From the NCBI GenBank assembly GCA_046160305.1, contig JBJXGX010000216.1, forward strand, positions 62,001 to 126,000: DNA of 64,000 nucleotides, written 5' to 3'. The stretch is from SHXR01 sp046160305. Lineage in GTDB: Bacteria; Pseudomonadota; Gammaproteobacteria; Burkholderiales; SG8-39. Both the position numbers and the translations under genes were made by a program. Of the stretch, positions 17,582-26,880 are shown in pieces (within the stretch, counting starts at the first letter, position 1; each line of letters opens with the position of its first letter). The notes below the pieces were generated by a model. The model did not search any database. It saw only the letters and a program-made list of their open reading frames with translations, and was not told the DNA's origin.

Positions 17582-18405
17582 ACGTGCGATCCGATCCGCC
17601 CGAACGCCGCCAGGATCCGCTCGAACCGTTCGCTGAACCATGTCTTCGGCGCATCGTGCGTAAAAATATAGAGTTCGTTGTCCCGGATCGCGTGTACAAC
17701 GCGTTCCCCGACCTCGTCCGGCGAAAGCCCTGACGCAAGGGCCGCCTGCAGACCCTCTGCGCCGCCTCGCTGGTAGGCGCCGCCGAAGCGCAACGGCCGA
17801 TTGTTTCCCGAAGCGTGAATGCGCGTATTCACCGCGGCCGGTGCGAGAATCGATACACCGATGTTGGATTCGGAAAGATCCTGGTGGAGCGCTTCGGAAA
17901 GCGCTACGACCGCGTACTTGGTCATCGCGTACGGACCCAGCCGGAATTGCGGATTGACCCAGAAGCCCGCCACCGACGCGGTGTTCACGATGTGTCCGCC
18001 CTCACCGTGTTTGCGGACCAGCGGAAGGAAATGGCGGATGCCGTTGATCACGCCGTAGACATTGACGCCGATGATCCAGTCCCATTCACGGTCCTCCACG
18101 TCTTCGATGGCCGTGCCGCCCAGCTCGACCCCGGCGTTGTTGAAGACCAAGTGGACCTTGCCAAGCTCGCGATCAATCCCTGCGGCGGCCGCCTTGACAG
18201 CGTCCCGATCCGACACATCAAGCGGCACCGCGAGCGCGCGCACGCCAAGCGCCTCGATCTCTTTGCGAACAATCTCGAGCGCGGAATGCTGGATATCGAC
18301 CAACGCGATATTGACACCGGCCCGGGCGAGTACGCGCGCAATCCCCAAACCGATTCCAGACGCGGCGCCTGTAATGATGGCGCCCTTTCCGGCGAAATCT
18401 TTCAT
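17578..18405 (-). CDS. short-chain dehydrogenase/reductase (SDR)
   Basis: 275 residues of classical SDR architecture: GAASGIGLGIARVLA nucleotide-binding loop near residue 13-27, NNAGVELGG at about 90, and a YAMTKYAVV catalytic Tyr-x-x-x-Lys near 160. A clean AAAGGAA site precedes the ATG. It probably oxidises or reduces an alcohol/ketone with NAD(P)H. It lies back-to-back with another SDR gene and between transport and oxygenase genes; a beta-hydroxyacyl-CoA dehydrogenase step of aromatic side-chain shortening is one option, though this is inference. The C-terminus (FSERFERILAAFGRIGSHV) is longer than in the shortest SDRs. Confidence 0.8.
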   Translation of the reverse strand: MKDFAGKGAIITGAASGIGLGIARVLARAGVNIALVDIQHSALEIVRKEIEALGVRALAVPLDVSDRDAVKAAAAGIDRELGKVHLVFNNAGVELGGTAIEDVEDREWDWIIGVNVYGVINGIRHFLPLVRKHGEGGHIVNTASVAGFWVNPQFRLGPYAMTKYAVVALSEALHQDLSESNIGVSILAPAAVNTRIHASGNNRPLRFGGAYQRGGAEGLQAALASGLSPDEVGERVVHAIRDNELYIFTHDAPKTWFSERFERILAAFGRIGSHV

Positions 18406-18523
18406 CGCGTTTCCTTTAAATATACGTGGCGAAATTGGCATGACATACTTGGGTCGCACGACTTCGATGCAGTGAAACACCCAATCCCGGAACAACCTCC
18501 CGTCGAGGCATCTCACGATCACC

Positions 18524-19315
18524 ATGAGAGCTGACCAACTCTTCAACGTCAAGGACCACGTTGCCATCGTCACCGGCGCTGCGAGCGGCCTCGGACTCGC
18601 GATGGCCGAAGTGATGGCCGAGAACGGCGCTCGCGTGGTCCTGCTCGATATCGATGCAGCAGGACTTGACCGCGCCACCTCGAGGCTCCGTGCTACCGGA
18701 TGCGCGGTCGAGCCGATGACCGTCGATGTGCGGGATACAGCGGCGCTGCGAAACGCGATCGATGGCACGGCCGCGAAGCACGGACGACTCGACGTGGTGT
18801 TCGCGAACGCGGGGATCAGTTCGGGTCCTGGATTTCTTACGCCGGAAGGCGTGATCGAAGCCGTTCAGCAGGCGAATTGGGACAACGTGCTCGCGATCAA
18901 TCTCACCAGCGTGTTCGTTACCGTGCAGGCGGCCGCGGTGCATATGAAGCGACAACGCAGCGGACGCATCATCGTTACTTCGTCGATCGCGGGCCTGCGT
19001 TCCGAGCCGCTTGTGGGCTATCCGTACACCGCCACCAAAGCGGCGGTTGCCAATATCGTTCGCCATGCGGCCACCGAGTTGGCGCCTTTCAACGTGATGG
19101 TCAACGGCATCGCGCCCGGCGCATTCGATACGAACATCGCGGGTGGCCGCCTCAAGGATCCGGCGGTCCGCAAACAGTTCGCGACCATGGCGCCGATCGG
19201 GCGTATCGCGTCCCCCAATGAGCTGAAAGGACTCGCGCTGCTCCTCGCATCGCCTGCGTCGAGTTACCTGACCGGAACCGTCATACCGATCGACGGTGGC
19301 GCGACAGCCTCCTGA
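18524..19315 (+). CDS. short-chain dehydrogenase/reductase (SDR)
   Basis: 263 residues: TGAASGLGLAMAEVMAENG cofactor loop at about residues 18-36, an aspartate after the second strand (LLDIDAAGL, pointing to NAD rather than NADP), NAGISSG, and the YTATKAA catalytic motif. The last residues (YLTGTVIPIDGGATAS) are the family-typical end. It is divergent from the SDR at 17578-18405 and followed on the same strand by a broken GMC oxidoreductase and an MFS transporter. The substrate is unknown. Confidence 0.82.
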   Translation: MRADQLFNVKDHVAIVTGAASGLGLAMAEVMAENGARVVLLDIDAAGLDRATSRLRATGCAVEPMTVDVRDTAALRNAIDGTAAKHGRLDVVFANAGISSGPGFLTPEGVIEAVQQANWDNVLAINLTSVFVTVQAAAVHMKRQRSGRIIVTSSIAGLRSEPLVGYPYTATKAAVANIVRHAATELAPFNVMVNGIAPGAFDTNIAGGRLKDPAVRKQFATMAPIGRIASPNELKGLALLLASPASSYLTGTVIPIDGGATAS

Positions 19316-19356
19316 GTCTGGTCGTCACGCATCCACGCAGCGCCGCCCCGCGCCCA

Positions 19357-19750
19357 ATGCGTTCGCCCACGTTCGATTACATCATCGTCGGCGCGGGCTC
19401 CGCCGGCTGTGCCCTTGCCGCCCGCCTCACTGAAAGCGGCCGCCACACGGTTCTCCTCCTTGAAGCGGGCGAGGATGACCGATGGGTCTGGATCCGCATA
19501 CCGACCGGTATCGCGAAGATCGTGGTCGGCAAGCGCGCGCTCTGGCGCTTCACTACCGAACCCGAACCGGACATCGGTAACCGGCCGCTCTTCTGCCGCG
19601 CGGCAAGGTGTTTGGCGGGACATCGAGCGTCAATGGGATGTTCTGAGTGCGGGGCGATCCCCTCGAATACGATCACTGGCGCGACCGCGGCAATCCGCGA
19701 TCGGCGAGAAGGCCGCCGATCTGTTGCTGGCCTCGGCGCGGACCCAATAG
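19357..19750 (+). pseudogene. GMC-type flavoprotein oxidoreductase remnant with a large internal deletion
   Basis: The first 80 or so codons are a good GMC N-terminus with the FAD-binding YIIVGAGSAGCALAARL. A frameshift follows. In the next frame the conserved GKVFGGTSSVNGM is readable but is ended by TGA, after which VRGDPLEYDHWRDRGNP is still recognisable. The final 17 codons, in a third frame, read IGEKAADLLLASARTQ and stop, which is the GMC C-terminal helix. About 400 central residues are missing, so the enzyme (alcohol or choline dehydrogenase type) cannot be made. The MFS gene starts 21 bases later. Confidence 0.8.
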
Positions 19751-19771
19751 TCGGGTAACAACATTTCTCCA

Positions 19772-20917
19772 ATGGCGCTCCTGTCGGTCATTTTTCTTGG
19801 CATGCTGTCCAGCATCGCGTTGCGCGGCAGCAAGGTGCTTATGACCATCGACGCGTTGGAGCTCGGTGCCACCTCGGCGACCGTTGGCATTCTCGCCGCG
19901 CTGTACGCAGCGTTGCCGCTCGTGGTTGGCGTGTATGCGGGCAAAGTGTCCGATCGTGTCGGCTACCGCCGCCCGATCTTGTGGGGTGCGTTCGGCATGG
20001 GCATTGCGCTCGTCGTGCCGATCGCCCTCGGTGGGATGGCATCACTTTTCATTTGTGCCGCGATGCTGGGTCTCACGCATATCTTTCATCATGTCGCCAT
20101 GCATAACGCCGTGGGTGCTTTCGGTGGCGGCAACGACCGAACCAGGAACTTCGGCACATACGCGCTCGGTCAATCGATTGCCGCGCTGATCGGTCCTACG
20201 CTTGCCGGATTCGCGATCGATCATGCCGGACATCAGGCAACGTTCGTCATCCTGGCGGTTGTCGCGTTCATGCCGGCCCTGTTGATCGCAGCGCGCGTGA
20301 CGGTAATGCCACCCCATGCACCCCATCAAGAAAAGGCCGCAAGTGGGACCGCACTCGATCTGCTGCGCATTCCGACCATGCGTCGTACCTTGATCATGGG
20401 CGGTGCGACCCTCACGGCCATCGAGCTATTCTCTTTCTACTTTCCGGTGTACGGCAAGGCGATCGGACTCTCCGCGTCCTGGATCGGCATCATCATGAGC
20501 ATCAACGCTGCCGCCGGATTCGTCGTGCGCCTGGTAATGCATCGCCTCGCGCTTCGCTACACCGAGGTCGTGGTGCTGACCGCCTCGCTATTCGTCGCGG
20601 GCGTGTGCTACATGCTGATCCCGATGGCAACCAGCGTCGTACTGCTTGCAACGCTTTCGTTCGTGCTCGGCTTTGGTCTCGGTTCTGCTCAACCGCTCAC
20701 CATCATCCTCACTTACAACCAGGCACCGGCCGGCCGCTCGGGCGAAGCACTGGGCCTTCGCCTGACCGTCAACAAGATCACGCAGATCGGCGTGCCGCTC
20801 GTATTCGGGACCATGAGCGCGGCACTGGGGGTGCTACCGGTGTTTTGGGCCGCCGCGGCATTTCTGATTGGCGGCGGGCTGATATCGATCGTGAGCCGGC
20901 GTCGCCCGCCCCTTTAA
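19772..20917 (+). CDS. MFS transporter
   Basis: 381 residues, about 12 hydrophobic helices with the MFS loop motif GKVSDRVGYRRPILWGAFG between helices 2 and 3. A short cytoplasmic linker (HAPHQEKAASGTALDLL) separates the two six-helix halves. Substrate unknown; position after oxidoreductase genes and beside a ring-hydroxylating oxygenase suggests aromatic acid uptake or efflux. It is convergent with the Rieske oxygenase gene (44 bases between stops). The N-terminus begins almost directly in the first helix, so the true start could lie slightly upstream in the decayed region. Confidence 0.78.
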   Translation: MALLSVIFLGMLSSIALRGSKVLMTIDALELGATSATVGILAALYAALPLVVGVYAGKVSDRVGYRRPILWGAFGMGIALVVPIALGGMASLFICAAMLGLTHIFHHVAMHNAVGAFGGGNDRTRNFGTYALGQSIAALIGPTLAGFAIDHAGHQATFVILAVVAFMPALLIAARVTVMPPHAPHQEKAASGTALDLLRIPTMRRTLIMGGATLTAIELFSFYFPVYGKAIGLSASWIGIIMSINAAAGFVVRLVMHRLALRYTEVVVLTASLFVAGVCYMLIPMATSVVLLATLSFVLGFGLGSAQPLTIILTYNQAPAGRSGEALGLRLTVNKITQIGVPLVFGTMSAALGVLPVFWAAAAFLIGGGLISIVSRRRPPL

Positions 20918-20961
20918 CGGGAACAGGCCGGCCATCAGGCGATGCAATCGATCCGGGCGTG

Positions 20962-22248
20962 CTAAACCGTTGTATGGGGCGATCCCGGCGCGGGCAGCAG
21001 GTCATCCTTCGCCGCCTCTTTGAAGGCCTTGTCGGGCGGCAAGATAATCGCCACCGACCGGACCCGCTGCACGGCCGGATCAACCGCGGGCGGCGCCACA
21101 CCCTTCTCGACCAACGCCTTCGCCGCGCGTAGCAACCGATGACGCGCCATGATCACGCCGTTGTCGGTGCCGACCAGATTCTCCCTGGTGCGATCCTGAA
21201 TGGTCCCCATGCTTTCCTGCACGGAGGCGTCCTGCATCGCGAATCCGACCACGCCGGAAAATGTTCGACGCTCATTCTGCGCCTTGCGATCCATCAGGTA
21301 GTCGTTCGCCCGATTCGCGACCGTACGATAGGTGCCGGGAATCAACGGCGCGTGGATGCCCTCGCCACGCTCCACCGCCTCGCGCTCTTCATCGGTGAGC
21401 GGCCGCGTGACGTGATGGTTCGAACTGAACACCCAGCAGTGTTCATCGTCGATCGGAATCCAGCAATGGCCGCCGATCGGATGGTCCCCCCGCGGTGGAA
21501 TCAAAGTGAAGCTTGGCATCACCCACTGCGTGATGCGCCAGTAGTAGCGACCATCACCGGTGTTGCGTCGCACGCCAATGTAGAGCCCGCCATCGGATTC
21601 GACGACTTCGAACTGCGGCGCCGTATCGCCCAGGTTGTAGCGATGGCTTTCCTTGGCGTGCCGGAACATCGGATCGTGCGACATGGTGTATCGATGCAGG
21701 AACGAAACATGGCTCGAATCAATGCCGCCTTCCATGGCTTGCAGATAATTGCATTCCTGCACGCGCTTCGATACGAAGCGATGCGCGGGCGGCATCATTG
21801 CCCACTCGTGCTCCGGTAACGGCGGTTGATGTTCAGGTGGGCCCATGTACGTCCACAGGACCCCGCCGCGCTCCACAAGTGGATAAGCAGCAAGCTTGAT
21901 CGTCTTGCAAAAGCCGCTCTCGACCGGCTCCGACGGCACCTCGATGCACTGCCCCGTCACATCGTATTTCCAGCCGTGATACGGGCATCGCAAACCGCCC
22001 TCTTCATTGCGTCCGAGCCAAAGCGACACGCCGCGATGCGCGCAAAATTCATCCATCAAGCCAAGGCGGCCCGCGGAATCGCGGAACGCGATGAGGTGCT
22101 CGGAGAGGAGCTTCACCCGCACCTGAGGACAATCGGGCTCGGGCAATTCCTCGGCCAGCAACGCCGGCAACCAGTAGCGGCGAAACAACGCACCCATTGG
22201 CGTGCCGGGCCCTGAGCGAGTGAGAAATTCGTTCTGTTCGGCTTTCAT
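20962..22248 (-). CDS. Rieske aromatic ring-hydroxylating oxygenase, oxygenase subunit (phthalate-dioxygenase type)
   Basis: 428 residues. The N-terminal Rieske domain has C69-x-H71 and C88-x2-H91 (CAHRGVSLWLG, CPYHGWKY). The C-terminal catalytic domain has the iron-binding EGGIDSSHVSFLH near residues 170-182. Length and motif spacing match homo-oligomeric phthalate 4,5-dioxygenase and vanillate/dicamba demethylase type oxygenases that lack a beta subunit. It would hydroxylate or O-demethylate an aromatic acid. A Rieske ferredoxin gene is divergent from it 178 bases away, and a flavoprotein reductase follows in the next operon. Confidence 0.88.
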   Translation of the reverse strand: MKAEQNEFLTRSGPGTPMGALFRRYWLPALLAEELPEPDCPQVRVKLLSEHLIAFRDSAGRLGLMDEFCAHRGVSLWLGRNEEGGLRCPYHGWKYDVTGQCIEVPSEPVESGFCKTIKLAAYPLVERGGVLWTYMGPPEHQPPLPEHEWAMMPPAHRFVSKRVQECNYLQAMEGGIDSSHVSFLHRYTMSHDPMFRHAKESHRYNLGDTAPQFEVVESDGGLYIGVRRNTGDGRYYWRITQWVMPSFTLIPPRGDHPIGGHCWIPIDDEHCWVFSSNHHVTRPLTDEEREAVERGEGIHAPLIPGTYRTVANRANDYLMDRKAQNERRTFSGVVGFAMQDASVQESMGTIQDRTRENLVGTDNGVIMARHRLLRAAKALVEKGVAPPAVDPAVQRVRSVAIILPPDKAFKEAAKDDLLPAPGSPHTTV

Positions 22249-22426
22249 TGCGTGGACACCTTCCCGCTAACGGCGCGCCGCATCACGCGCGCCTCGTTCG
22301 CCTGCGTTCCCGTGTTCCGAACGCTGCCCGGATCACCCGTCGAACTACGGTACCATTCCGACGAATACGGCGACAGCACGAAATTGTTTCGTCGCCTCGT
22401 TCATTCATTCATCGTTCCGACCGTTC

Positions 22427-22765
22427 ATGTCTATCGAGCCGTCCCTGCTTGCGCTTTGCGCAACCACCGCCATTCCCGAAGGCAACGCGATCAGGGTCGA
22501 AAAAAATGATCTGTCGCTCGCCGTATTCAATCTGGCCGGCACGTTCTATGTGACCGACGATGCCTGTACGCACGGGCCGGGCTCTCTTTCGCAAGGCGCG
22601 ATAGACGGCGATATCGTCGAGTGCGATTTCCATGCCGGCTGCTTTCATATTCCAACCGGCCGGGTCGAGTCCCCGCCCTGCATGGTCCCGGTGAACACCT
22701 ACGCGGTCCACATCGTTGATGGGCAGGTGTGCATCGAGCCGCGGCCGAAGACGCTCGCTACCTGA
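22427..22765 (+). CDS. Rieske-type ferredoxin (non-haem iron oxygenase electron carrier)
   Basis: 112 residues forming one Rieske domain with C47-x-H49 (CTHGPGSL) and C66-x2-H69 (CDFHAGCFHI). It lacks a signal peptide, so it acts in the cytoplasm as the electron carrier between a reductase and an oxygenase. It is divergent from the Rieske oxygenase gene and convergent with the MFS gene (two bases between stops). Phthalate-type oxygenases usually take electrons directly from a reductase, so a separate ferredoxin here suggests a three-component system or service to another oxygenase. Confidence 0.83.
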   Translation: MSIEPSLLALCATTAIPEGNAIRVEKNDLSLAVFNLAGTFYVTDDACTHGPGSLSQGAIDGDIVECDFHAGCFHIPTGRVESPPCMVPVNTYAVHIVDGQVCIEPRPKTLAT

Positions 22766-22767
22766 CA

Positions 22768-24009
22768 CTACGCCGCCCGCTTCAACTTGTCGTTCGGCAT
22801 GAAAAAGACGAAGAGATTCGCGATCACGATCGTCAACGCGAGAAAATAGAACGCCGACAAGAGACCGTATTGATCGGCGATCATGCCACCCAGGAGCGGC
22901 CCGATGGCCGAGCCGACCGCCTGTGCGCCAAACAGGATGCCGATGCTGGTACCGCCAAGATTGCGCGGGGTCGATTCAAGCATCCACGCCTGGATCACCG
23001 GGCGTGAGGCGTACATGAAGAATCCCAGCACCGCCACCAGCACGACGAACCACACGGAGCCGCCCGCGAACGCCATCATCAAAAGCACGACCGCGCTCGC
23101 CAGCATCGTCGACATCATGATGCTTCTGCGCCCCATCGTGTCCGAGAAATGCCCCGCCACCGGCGAGGCCGCAAACCCCGCTGCCTGCAACGCGAACATG
23201 CATCCGCCCACCCAGACCGACGAATAGCCCATGATGTTGGCAAGATAGAGCGGCAGAAACGTGAGGAGCGCGCTTTGCGTCATCGAACGAAACGACGAGC
23301 ACGTCGAGAGCAGGATGAGTGAGCGATTGACGAACAGCACCTTGACACCCGCGACGTAATCCGCAAAACCTTGGCTGGCGGGAGCCGTATCGTCGGCTGC
23401 GGCCTTCTTCTTGGATGCAAGTTGCAGCGTGCCAAGAAACATCAGGATCGCGACCGATGTCAATAGTCCGGGCACGACATTCATGATGACGACTTCGCGC
23501 CATGTGAACACGCTAAGCAATAGCCCCACCACGACCGGTGCGCAGGCATCCCCCACATTGCCGCCCATGCCGTGCAGCGACAGCACGTACCCTTTTCGCT
23601 CCGGGTAGCGCTGTCCAAGGGTCGGGATCGCCGTCGGATGCCAGATGCTATTGCCGAATCCGACGAGCGACACGCAGGCGAGCAACATGAGATAGCTGTG
23701 CGTGAAGCCCATTAACAGATACGGAAAGCCGACCCAGAAAAGCGACACCGCCATCAGCACGCCTTTGCGCCCCACGGTGTCGGTGACGATGCCGCCGGGA
23801 ATATTCGCCACCGCCGCCGCGATGTATTGGCAGGTCATGATGAGCCCGATCTGGCTATACGACAGCCCGAACTCCTTGCCGATCAATGGAAGTAGCAAAT
23901 AGAAAGTCGCCGGATACCAATGCGTGAGCGAATGGCCGACCGTAATGAGCCATAACTCGCGAAGAGAGCTTACCGAAGCGGGCTGCGGAGTGAGGACAGC
24001 GGTGGACAT
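22768..24009 (-). CDS. MFS transporter
   Basis: 413 residues with about 12 membrane helices, the helix 2-3 loop GGIVTDTVGRKGVLMAVSLF and the matching loop SDTMGRRSIMMSTML in the second half. HSLTHWYPATFYLLLPL near the start resembles FosmidomycinR/ oxalate-formate type MFS members. It is the last gene of the long minus-strand operon, 168 bases after the reductase. The likely role is import of the substrate or efflux of a product; the substrate is not readable. Confidence 0.78.
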   Translation of the reverse strand: MSTAVLTPQPASVSSLRELWLITVGHSLTHWYPATFYLLLPLIGKEFGLSYSQIGLIMTCQYIAAAVANIPGGIVTDTVGRKGVLMAVSLFWVGFPYLLMGFTHSYLMLLACVSLVGFGNSIWHPTAIPTLGQRYPERKGYVLSLHGMGGNVGDACAPVVVGLLLSVFTWREVVIMNVVPGLLTSVAILMFLGTLQLASKKKAAADDTAPASQGFADYVAGVKVLFVNRSLILLSTCSSFRSMTQSALLTFLPLYLANIMGYSSVWVGGCMFALQAAGFAASPVAGHFSDTMGRRSIMMSTMLASAVVLLMMAFAGGSVWFVVLVAVLGFFMYASRPVIQAWMLESTPRNLGGTSIGILFGAQAVGSAIGPLLGGMIADQYGLLSAFYFLALTIVIANLFVFFMPNDKLKRAA

Positions 24010-24177
24010 GAAGCTCCTTCAAAAATCTAGCCAGTCTTGCGCGAGGCGTCGATCGGCCAACAATCACGTCTGCCTATACGAGTGTGAGGCGTGTGCGCAT
24101 GGGAGCATGCACGCTTTCGCGCACGGACTCCCGGCGGCCTCCGGAGCGCAATTGTAAGGGGTGAACGCTGTGCCGGC

Positions 24178-25188
24178 TCAGTAAAAACTGTCGTAGTGCA
24201 ACTGCTCGAAGGGCACCTTGTTCTTGACGAGCATGGCCTGCACCGCCTGCGTCATGGCGGGTGGCCCCGCGAAGTAATATTCAAACGCAGCCAACCGATC
24301 GCCAAGAGCCGCAATAACGTGCTCATGGACGAAGCCGATCGCTCCCGACCATGTGTTCCCGGTGTCGAGCTGAGGCATCGAGATCACCGGGGTGAAGTGG
24401 ATTCGCTCACCATATCCGGGCAAGGTCGCGAGCATATCGTCGCCCCAGAGGTCCGCCGGCCCGCGTCCGCCGTAGAAAAAATGCAGCGAGCGTTTTGCAA
24501 GTTTCGGCTCACCGGCCATTCCTCGCGCAATCGAGATCATCGGTGAGAGCCCCGAGCCACCGGCGATGCAGATGAGGTCGCGCACGCTGTCCGGACGCAA
24601 GTAGGCCATTCCGTAGGGTCCATCGATCTCGATCGATGAACCGACCTCGATTTTTTCGAAGAGCGCCGCGGATCCCAAGCCGTTCGGCATGCGTTTGATC
24701 AGGAAATGCCACTCGCCGCTCGCATTCGATAGATTCGACATCGAATAGGCCCGTACGCTATTCACCCCCGGTAGTTCCAGCAACGCGTACTGGCCCGGTT
24801 CGAATGCCGGGGCGGTAGGGGAGCGGAAACGGAACTCGCGCATGTCATGCGTGAGATCGCCAACACCGATCAGGTCCGCCCTGAATCGTCGCGGCCGATG
24901 CACCGGGCGGCAATGGTCCTGCAAACGCGCTTTGATACCGCAGTCAGCGAGCGGGCGCGATTGACAGGCGAGTACGCGATTCTTCGTCTTGTCGCGCGCA
25001 GACAGCCCAGGCGCCTCTGCCCAGTTGCACGTGACCTCGCCGCCGATCAACTCGACCTTGCAGGTTCCGCATGATCCGACGTTGCATTCGTACGGCATAC
25101 CCAGGCCGGCCCGCAACGCCGCCCGCAGCAACGTGTCATCGGTCGCGCATTCGAATCCGATGCTCCCGTTGAGCGACACGGTGGGCAT
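24178..25188 (-). CDS. oxygenase reductase: [2Fe-2S] plus FAD/NAD(P)H domains
   Basis: 336 residues. An N-terminal plant-type ferredoxin domain carries C35, C40 and C43 (CNVGSCGTC) and a fourth cysteine at 75 (VLACQS). It is followed by an FAD-binding domain (RAYSMSN) and an NAD(P)H domain (CIAGGSGLSPMISI, FAGPPAMTQA). This layout is that of the phenol hydroxylase, methane monooxygenase and benzoate dioxygenase reductases. It starts three bases after the CoA ligase stop. It may feed the Rieske oxygenase via the nearby ferredoxin; the flavin-type monooxygenase upstream would instead need reduced flavin, which this protein lacks a known ability to release. Confidence 0.86.
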   Translation of the reverse strand: MPTVSLNGSIGFECATDDTLLRAALRAGLGMPYECNVGSCGTCKVELIGGEVTCNWAEAPGLSARDKTKNRVLACQSRPLADCGIKARLQDHCRPVHRPRRFRADLIGVGDLTHDMREFRFRSPTAPAFEPGQYALLELPGVNSVRAYSMSNLSNASGEWHFLIKRMPNGLGSAALFEKIEVGSSIEIDGPYGMAYLRPDSVRDLICIAGGSGLSPMISIARGMAGEPKLAKRSLHFFYGGRGPADLWGDDMLATLPGYGERIHFTPVISMPQLDTGNTWSGAIGFVHEHVIAALGDRLAAFEYYFAGPPAMTQAVQAMLVKNKVPFEQLHYDSFY

Positions 25189-25191
25189 CGG

Positions 25192-26880
25192 CTAGCGTCC
25201 ATCCTCCAGGAACTCACGGTCATTGCGCACACCGGTTGCGGGTCGCGTTGCCTCCTGCCCGCGCAGCTCGACCCGACGGATCTTCCCGGAAATCGTTTTC
25301 GGTAGATCGCTGAATTCGATGCGCCGAACCAATTTGTAGCTGGACATACGCTCCCGGAGAAAACGGAAAATACCGCGCGCAGTGTCCGCATCCGGCGCAT
25401 GACCTTGCGCAAGGATCAGATAGGCCTTTGGGACGAAACCGCGCACCGGATCGGGCGACGGGACCACGGCGGCCTCCGCCACCGCGGGATGCTCGATCAG
25501 CACGCTCTCCAGCTCGAACGGGCTGATGCGATAGCCGGATGCCTTGAACACATCATCCGCGCGCCCGACATAGGTGATGTATCCGTCCGCGTCACGCATG
25601 CCGACATCACCGGTGTGGTAGTAGCCGTCGCGCATCGATTCTTCGGTCTTGCCGCGATCATCGGCATAGCCATCCATGAGTGCCACCGGGCGGTGCGCGA
25701 GATCGATGCAGATCTCGCCCTCGTCGGCAGGTTTTCCGTCGATATCGATCAGCGCGACGCGATAGCCCGGCAACGGTCGTCCCATCGAGCCGGGCTTGAG
25801 GAGAGAACCCGGAGAATTACCCACCATCGCGGTCGTCTCGGTTTGCCCGAAGCCATCCCGAATGACGAGCTGCCATGCTGCACGGACCCGCTCGATCACC
25901 TCCGGATTGAGCGGCTCGCCGGCGGAAATCAGCTCGCGCAATGTCACCGGCCAGCGCGCGAGGTCTTCCTGAATCAGCATCCGCCATACCGTCGGCGGCG
26001 CACAGAGCGTATGCACGCCATTGCGAACGAGCACATCGAGAATCGCCGGCCCATTGAAGCGGGTGTAGTTGTAGATGAAGATCGTCGCCTGCGCGTTGAA
26101 TGGCGCGAAGAAGCAGCTCCATGCGTGTTTCGCCCAACCAGGCGAGCTGATCGTCCAATGGACATCGCCTTTACCCAAGCCGAGCCAATACATGGTCGAC
26201 AGATGACCAACCGGGTAGCTTTGCTGCGTGTGTTGAACAAGCTTCGGTCGCGCCGTCGTGCCGGAGGTGAAGTACTCGAGCATCGGATCGTGTACCGACG
26301 TTTGCCGCACCGGCGTGAATACGACGTCCGCGGCATTGGACTCTCGAAAATCCAACCAACCCGGGCGCGCACCGGCCACCGTGATCCGGCGGATCGTCGT
26401 CATCGCCGCCGCAGGCAGCGCTTCGAACTTCTCAACGCCTGATGCATTGGTGATGACATAGCGCACATTGCCGCGCTCGAGACGGTCGGCGAGATCATCA
26501 CCGGAAAGCAAGGTTGTCGCCGGAATCACCACCGCACCGAGCTTGATCGCCGCGAGCATCGTTTCCCACAGCGCCACCTCGTTGCCAAGCATCAACAGGA
26601 TGCGATCACCTGCCTTGGCGCCTTGCTGCGTGAGAAAATTTGCAACTTGATTCGATCGGCGGCTCAACTGCGCATAGGTGAGCGCCGCCTCCGCACCGGA
26701 CTCTTCGAGAATACGCAACGCGAGCTGCTCGTTACCCGCGGCGATCGAATCGAAATAATCAAGCGCCCAATTGAAACGATCGAGCACCGGCCACTGGAAC
26801 CCCGCACAGGCGCGCGCATAGTCCGTGCGATACGCGATCAGATGGTCACGCGCGGCGAGAAAGCGCTGTAGTTCGCTCAT
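25192..26880 (-). CDS. AMP-dependent acyl-CoA synthetase/ligase
   Basis: 562 residues of the ANL superfamily. The phosphate-binding loop is YFTSGTTARPKLV, the A5 motif is DGFGQTETT, and A7/A8 read YHTGDVGMRDADGY and GYRISPFELES; the C-terminal lysine motif is LPKTISGKIRR. It would activate an organic acid with ATP and CoA. The start overlaps the stop of the MetE-like gene (ATGA), and the reductase follows after three bases, so it belongs firmly to this operon. The acid is likely aromatic or a ring-cleavage product by context; sequence alone does not say. Confidence 0.85.
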   Translation of the reverse strand: MSELQRFLAARDHLIAYRTDYARACAGFQWPVLDRFNWALDYFDSIAAGNEQLALRILEESGAEAALTYAQLSRRSNQVANFLTQQGAKAGDRILLMLGNEVALWETMLAAIKLGAVVIPATTLLSGDDLADRLERGNVRYVITNASGVEKFEALPAAAMTTIRRITVAGARPGWLDFRESNAADVVFTPVRQTSVHDPMLEYFTSGTTARPKLVQHTQQSYPVGHLSTMYWLGLGKGDVHWTISSPGWAKHAWSCFFAPFNAQATIFIYNYTRFNGPAILDVLVRNGVHTLCAPPTVWRMLIQEDLARWPVTLRELISAGEPLNPEVIERVRAAWQLVIRDGFGQTETTAMVGNSPGSLLKPGSMGRPLPGYRVALIDIDGKPADEGEICIDLAHRPVALMDGYADDRGKTEESMRDGYYHTGDVGMRDADGYITYVGRADDVFKASGYRISPFELESVLIEHPAVAEAAVVPSPDPVRGFVPKAYLILAQGHAPDADTARGIFRFLRERMSSYKLVRRIEFSDLPKTISGKIRRVELRGQEATRPATGVRNDREFLEDGR

